Shown here: positions 41,821-42,342 of the stretch, piece by piece
Layout of the letters: every line of letters starts with the position of its first letter
Numbering within the stretch: position 1 is the first letter of the stretch
Assembly (NCBI GenBank): GCA_934486705.1
Contig: CAKSQS010000017.1
Coordinates: 1-42,342, forward strand
Length of the DNA: 42,342 nucleotides
DNA from: an uncultured Eubacteriales bacterium
GTDB taxonomy: Bacteria > Bacillota > Clostridia > Oscillospirales > Acutalibacteraceae
Reading direction: 5' to 3'
The notes under the pieces: generated by a model
The model's database searches: none
Told to the model about the DNA's origin: nothing
The model's input: only the letters and a program-made list of their open reading frames with translations
Made by a program: the position numbers and the translations under genes

Positions 41821-42342
41821 ATGTTCTCATATTCAGAGTTTCGGCATAACTACACAAAATCCGTATATAAGTTTAAAGAGCCGCTGTCGGCGGATTACAG
41901 GGTATATGTAAACGGGAAAGAAATACCCGTATATACCTGCCGAATTTCAAAATATCCGTTCAACAGGATATGGCCCGGCTTTCAAAGACCTTTCGAGCAG
42001 AGCGAGGGCGCGTCGTTTGTAAATATAGTAAGCGATGAAGAGCTGAATATCGAAGTCGCGGTAAACTATGACTACAAAAAAGCGTTTGTAAAGCCCTATT
42101 CAAAAGGAGTGGATTGTAAAAACGAAAACGGAAAAGTTTCCTTTAAAATTGCGGAAAACGGGCAGTATGTGCTCGAATGCGACAGCTACCACCGCTGCCT
42201 GTATATTTTCAACAGTAAACCCATAGCGCCGCCGAAAAAAGAGGATGTGACCTATTGGTTCGGCGCGGGAATACACTTCCCGCAGCGCATAGAGCTTAAA
42301 AGCCACGAAAGCATATATGTAGATAAGGACGCGCTGGTGTAC
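41821..42342 (+). CDS. Beta-helix glycosidase, GH28-like, N-terminal part (runs off the window)
   Basis: An open frame of 174 codons from ATG 41821 reaches the right edge without a stop. The ribosome site is TAGGTGG. There is no signal peptide. The visible part is a beta-sandwich seen ahead of the beta-helix in many GH28-type proteins: VYVNGKEIPVYTCRIS, then PFNRIWPGFQRP, EGASFVNI, and the strand-rich FGAGIHFPQRIEL near the point where the helix normally begins. The catalytic region is outside the window, so activity cannot be judged. It is 20 bp after the rhamnosidase-like gene, in the same operon. Confidence 0.7.
   Translation, partial: MFSYSEFRHNYTKSVYKFKEPLSADYRVYVNGKEIPVYTCRISKYPFNRIWPGFQRPFEQSEGASFVNIVSDEELNIEVAVNYDYKKAFVKPYSKGVDCKNENGKVSFKIAENGQYVLECDSYHRCLYIFNSKPIAPPKKEDVTYWFGAGIHFPQRIELKSHESIYVDKDALVY

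Overview
The window looks like a chromosomal segment of an anaerobic, plant-fibre-degrading Clostridia member, probably Oscillospiraceae/Ruminococcus-like. The grounds are two C-terminal dockerin modules, CUT1-type sugar ABC transporters, strong AGGAGG-type ribosome binding sites, several TTG starts and moderate-to-low GC. Species cannot be named from the sequence. No tRNA, rRNA or CRISPR array was seen.

Layout. Positions 1-76 are a pure AGAC tetranucleotide repeat. 152-3010 holds two c-di-GMP genes, a membrane GGDEF cyclase followed by a GGDEF(degenerate)-EAL phosphodiesterase, closed by a terminator. An IS200-like element lies at about 3071-3830. From 3979 almost everything is a carbohydrate-utilisation locus. 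It starts with a GH28-like beta-helix protein and a secreted GH31-dockerin enzyme (3979-9384). Next comes a leftward pair, AraC regulator and cytosolic GH3 (12689-9575), bounded by an inverted pair of intergenic hairpin repeats. Rightward and divergent from araC are a secreted three-module dockerin protein (13062-15155) and a cytosolic GH78-type rhamnosidase (15245-17389). A long operon then runs from 17664 past the right edge with gaps of 51 bp or less. It encodes a secreted six-module protein, a lipoprotein solute-binding protein, a cytosolic GH31, a membrane-anchored GH31, a very large solute-binding protein with CBM-like domains, two permeases, a propeller-TPR-Yip1 protein, a DUF5696-type protein, two more permeases, a second rhamnosidase-like enzyme and the start of another beta-helix enzyme.

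How the parts may work together (inference). Secreted and surface proteins bind a plant polysaccharide, possibly a rhamnose-containing pectin, and trim alpha-linked side chains. Two CUT1 permease pairs import the oligomers, using an ATPase encoded elsewhere. Cytosolic GH31, GH3, GH78-like and beta-helix enzymes finish them. The AraC protein is the likely local activator, and three promoters in the window share an element placed exactly 20 bp upstream of the -10 box.

The most unusual parts are: the permease-Yip1/propeller-DUF5696-permease block with its oversized solute-binding protein; three GH31 paralogues sent to three different cell locations; a family of roughly 200-residue beta-sandwich modules found as 2, 3 or 6 copies; and an apparently permuted copy of that module at the N-terminus of the cytosolic GH31.
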